DNA of 6,577 nucleotides from assembly GCA_030613665.1 (NCBI GenBank), contig JAUWLN010000095.1, positions 1 through 6,577 on the forward strand, read 5' to 3'. Under the pieces are notes generated by a model. The model made no database searches. It was not told the DNA's origin and saw only the letters and a program-made list of their open reading frames with translations. The position numbers and the translations under genes are program-made. Each line of letters begins with the position of its first letter. Position 1 is the stretch's first letter. Of the stretch, positions 6,127-6,577 are shown one piece after another. Source of the stretch: Dehalococcoidia bacterium (GTDB lineage Bacteria > Chloroflexota > Dehalococcoidia > Dehalococcoidales > RBG-16-60-22).

Positions 6127-6577
6127 ATGCTATTGCCGCTAATTCCTGTTTATATTCATTGAGGACACTTGTATACTGCATATCCAGCTGGGCCAGCATG
6201 CGGCGCCATTCCTCCTGGAATTGAGGCTGGCTCTCCACATTAATTTTCATATTGGCCGGGGAGCCCGTCTGCTGCTGCACCGCCTGCTGTATCTTCGCCT
6301 CGACATCGGCTTTCAATGACTCATAAGCCTGCCCTCGCTGCTGTTCACCTTGCTCCGCATAGTGGTCGAAGATACGCCTCATTCGACTGAACACGTTCTC
6401 CGCGCTCACTTTATCGTTTTTCAGCAGCTTAATCCCATCCATAACCCGCTTGTTTTTCTCGCGCGAATAATCGTTCCGGGGCAGTTCGATGTTCCGCATC
6501 AGCACGCCCTGAACCCCTTCGATGACATATTTTTTCGCTCCCTCATCAAATTTGCCCATCTCGGATAGCAGGGTCAG
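6125..6577 (-). CDS. Uncharacterised helical protein, probably open at the right edge
   Basis: The visible frame ends in TAG at 6125. An ATG at 6559 gives 144 residues (MGKFDEGAKKYVIEGVQGVL at the start), but no Shine-Dalgarno sequence precedes it and the frame stays open to the edge, adding LTLLSE. The true start may therefore lie outside the window, and I mark the gene as partial. The sequence is charged and largely helical: SREKNKRVMDGIKLLKND (32-49), SLKADVEAKIQQAVQQQTG (81-99, glutamine-rich), and FQEEWRRMLAQLDMQYTSVL (114-133). It has no cysteine, signal peptide or membrane segment. Coiled-coil or oligomerisation is plausible from composition. No family is recognised. It sits nine bases before the 233-residue gene and is likely part of the same operon. 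Confidence 0.72.
   Translation of the reverse strand: MTLLSEMGKFDEGAKKYVIEGVQGVLMRNIELPRNDYSREKNKRVMDGIKLLKNDKVSAENVFSRMRRIFDHYAEQGEQQRGQAYESLKADVEAKIQQAVQQQTGSPANMKINVESQPQFQEEWRRMLAQLDMQYTSVLNEYKQELAAIA

Noticed and set aside
2375..6127. Genome-wide reassignment of TAG as a sense codon
   Set aside because: The genes ending at 5414 and 6125 both use TAG as their terminal stop at natural protein ends, immediately followed by signals of the next gene.
1..6577. Mobile element, CRISPR array, tRNA/rRNA or toxin-antitoxin pair
   Set aside because: No transposase or integrase motifs, no regularly spaced repeats, no cloverleaf-like segments and no terminal inverted repeats were seen on either strand.

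Overview
This 6.6 kb bacterial window of moderate GC carries seven genes plus one 5' fragment. Start codons include TTG and GTG, and ribosome-binding sites are clear in front of most genes. The gene types (an EtfBA pair, an acetolactate-synthase-like thiamine pyrophosphate (TPP) enzyme, an archaeal-type thymidylate-synthase-like protein, a lipoprotein with a gluzincin-like core, and uncharacterised proteins) suggest an anaerobic environmental lineage. My best guess is Chloroflexota, Dehalococcoidia-like; this rests on overall protein character, not on a marker gene, so it is tentative.

Layout. Bases 1-893 (minus strand) hold etfB followed by the first 27 codons of etfA, fused by a TAATG stop/start overlap. 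A 272 bp divergent region (894-1165) separates them from a plus-strand TPP-dependent enzyme at 1166-2800. That gene is interrupted at codon 404 by an in-frame TAG, and the reading frame continues intact to a TAA at 2800. It ends 14 bp from a convergent minus-strand ogt/MGMT gene (2815-3324). The rest is entirely minus strand. Read in the direction of transcription from the right edge it holds an uncharacterised coiled-coil-like protein (6125 to the edge), an uncharacterised cysteine-free 233-residue protein, a thymidylate-synthase superfamily protein, a predicted lipoprotein with a degenerate zinc-protease motif, and then MGMT.

How the genes may work together. EtfB and EtfA form an electron-transfer flavoprotein; its dehydrogenase partner is not visible here. 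The TPP enzyme is divergently transcribed from etfBA, so shared control is possible but unproven. In the right-hand cluster the first three genes are tightly packed (9 bp and 31 bp gaps) and look like one operon, so the two unknown proteins may be linked to the thymidylate-synthase-like enzyme. The lipoprotein (128 bp downstream) and MGMT (58 bp further, with its own candidate promoter) may be separate units.

The points most worth a second look are the lone in-frame TAG, the thymidylate-synthase-like enzyme that lacks the usual arginine pair, and the lipoprotein whose HExxH-like motif reads EEWLH.
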